From RGIG3701 sp964438515 (GTDB lineage: Bacteria; Planctomycetota; Planctomycetia; Pirellulales; Thermoguttaceae): a stretch of 5,527 bases of DNA. Under the pieces are notes generated by a model. That model was given only the letters and a program-made list of their open reading frames with translations, was not told the DNA's origin and did not search any database. The stretch spans positions 1 to 5,527 of the forward strand of contig CAYTLK010000164.1 in assembly GCA_964438515.1 (NCBI GenBank), written 5' to 3'. A program made the position numbers and the translations under genes. This document shows, in pieces, positions 5,306-5,527 of the stretch. The first letter of the stretch is position 1; every line of letters starts with the position of its first letter.

Positions 5306-5527
5306 CACAGGTCCTGCATGAATTTTAACTAGATGGCGAGAGACCATTACAGGCTTCTGCAGCAGGAGTCCCGGCCCGACAAACAGGAATCACAAACGAG
5401 ACAGACGTTGATGAACGAGTTTCCGAAACAAAATGAAGTTCGATACTGCACGAAATTCATGTCTGTAAACGGGACGGAGTCGCGAGCCGCGATTTTCGAG
5501 ACCCGCAAGCCCGTAATGAAACGAACG
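5306..5527. other. Unresolved segment at the right edge, open on both strands
   Basis: No recognisable gene is seen. On the plus strand an ATG at 5333 opens a frame of 65 codons running off the window (MARDHYRLLQQES...), but it has no ribosome site and lies directly behind an in-frame TAG. On the minus strand a frame enters from the right edge and stops at 5347-5349; its last residues are cysteine-dense (CLVCDSC, then RDSCC), and the hairpin at 5269-5305 would lie 41 bases behind its stop. Neither resembles a family I know, and at most one can be real. The segment may simply be noncoding. Confidence 0.3.

Noticed and set aside
1..5527. CRISPR arrays, tRNA or rRNA genes, insertion sequences, toxin-antitoxin or phage-defence genes
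   Set aside because: I looked for regularly spaced repeats, cloverleaf-like segments, transposase motifs and terminal inverted repeats and found none.

Overview
The window most likely comes from a planctomycete (Planctomycetota, Pirellulales-like), of roughly 50% GC. Three things point there. First, a very large secreted protein combines autotransporter-type beta-strand repeats with a C-terminal PEP-CTERM sorting tail. Second, the MraZ protein carries the variant motif DERFRVSIP, which I recall from planctomycetal MraZ proteins. Third, mraZ stands alone instead of heading a dcw cluster. The phylum call is inference, because no marker gene or rRNA is present.

Layout, left to right: a short flank with a hairpin (1-123); leuD on the minus strand (124-720); its leader with a weak promoter and an imperfect stem-loop (721-892); a strong intrinsic terminator (893-932) that ends the next gene; a 1070-residue PEP-CTERM surface or exported protein on the minus strand (952-4164); a 408-base divergent intergenic region (4165-4572) holding two convincing sigma70-type promoters facing away from each other and a run of A-tracts spaced about one helical turn apart; mraZ on the plus strand (4573-5064, with a possible in-frame upstream start at 4486); then 463 bases with no recognised gene, containing an AT-rich promoter-like block, a possible structured transcript, a very strong intrinsic terminator (5269-5305) and an unresolved end segment.

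Each of the three recognised genes appears to be its own transcription unit. leuD supplies the small subunit of isopropylmalate isomerase for leucine synthesis, but its partner leuC is not seen next to it. The PEP-CTERM protein is exported by a signal peptide and probably processed or anchored by an exosortase. mraZ encodes a DNA-binding regulator that normally controls the division/cell-wall cluster; here no rsmH, ftsL or ftsI follows it and a terminator lies downstream. The features most worth a second look are the curved-DNA-like divergent promoter region, the candidate small RNA behind mraZ, and the unusual pair of half-degenerate AbrB motifs in MraZ. I see no clear evidence of an entirely new multi-gene system.
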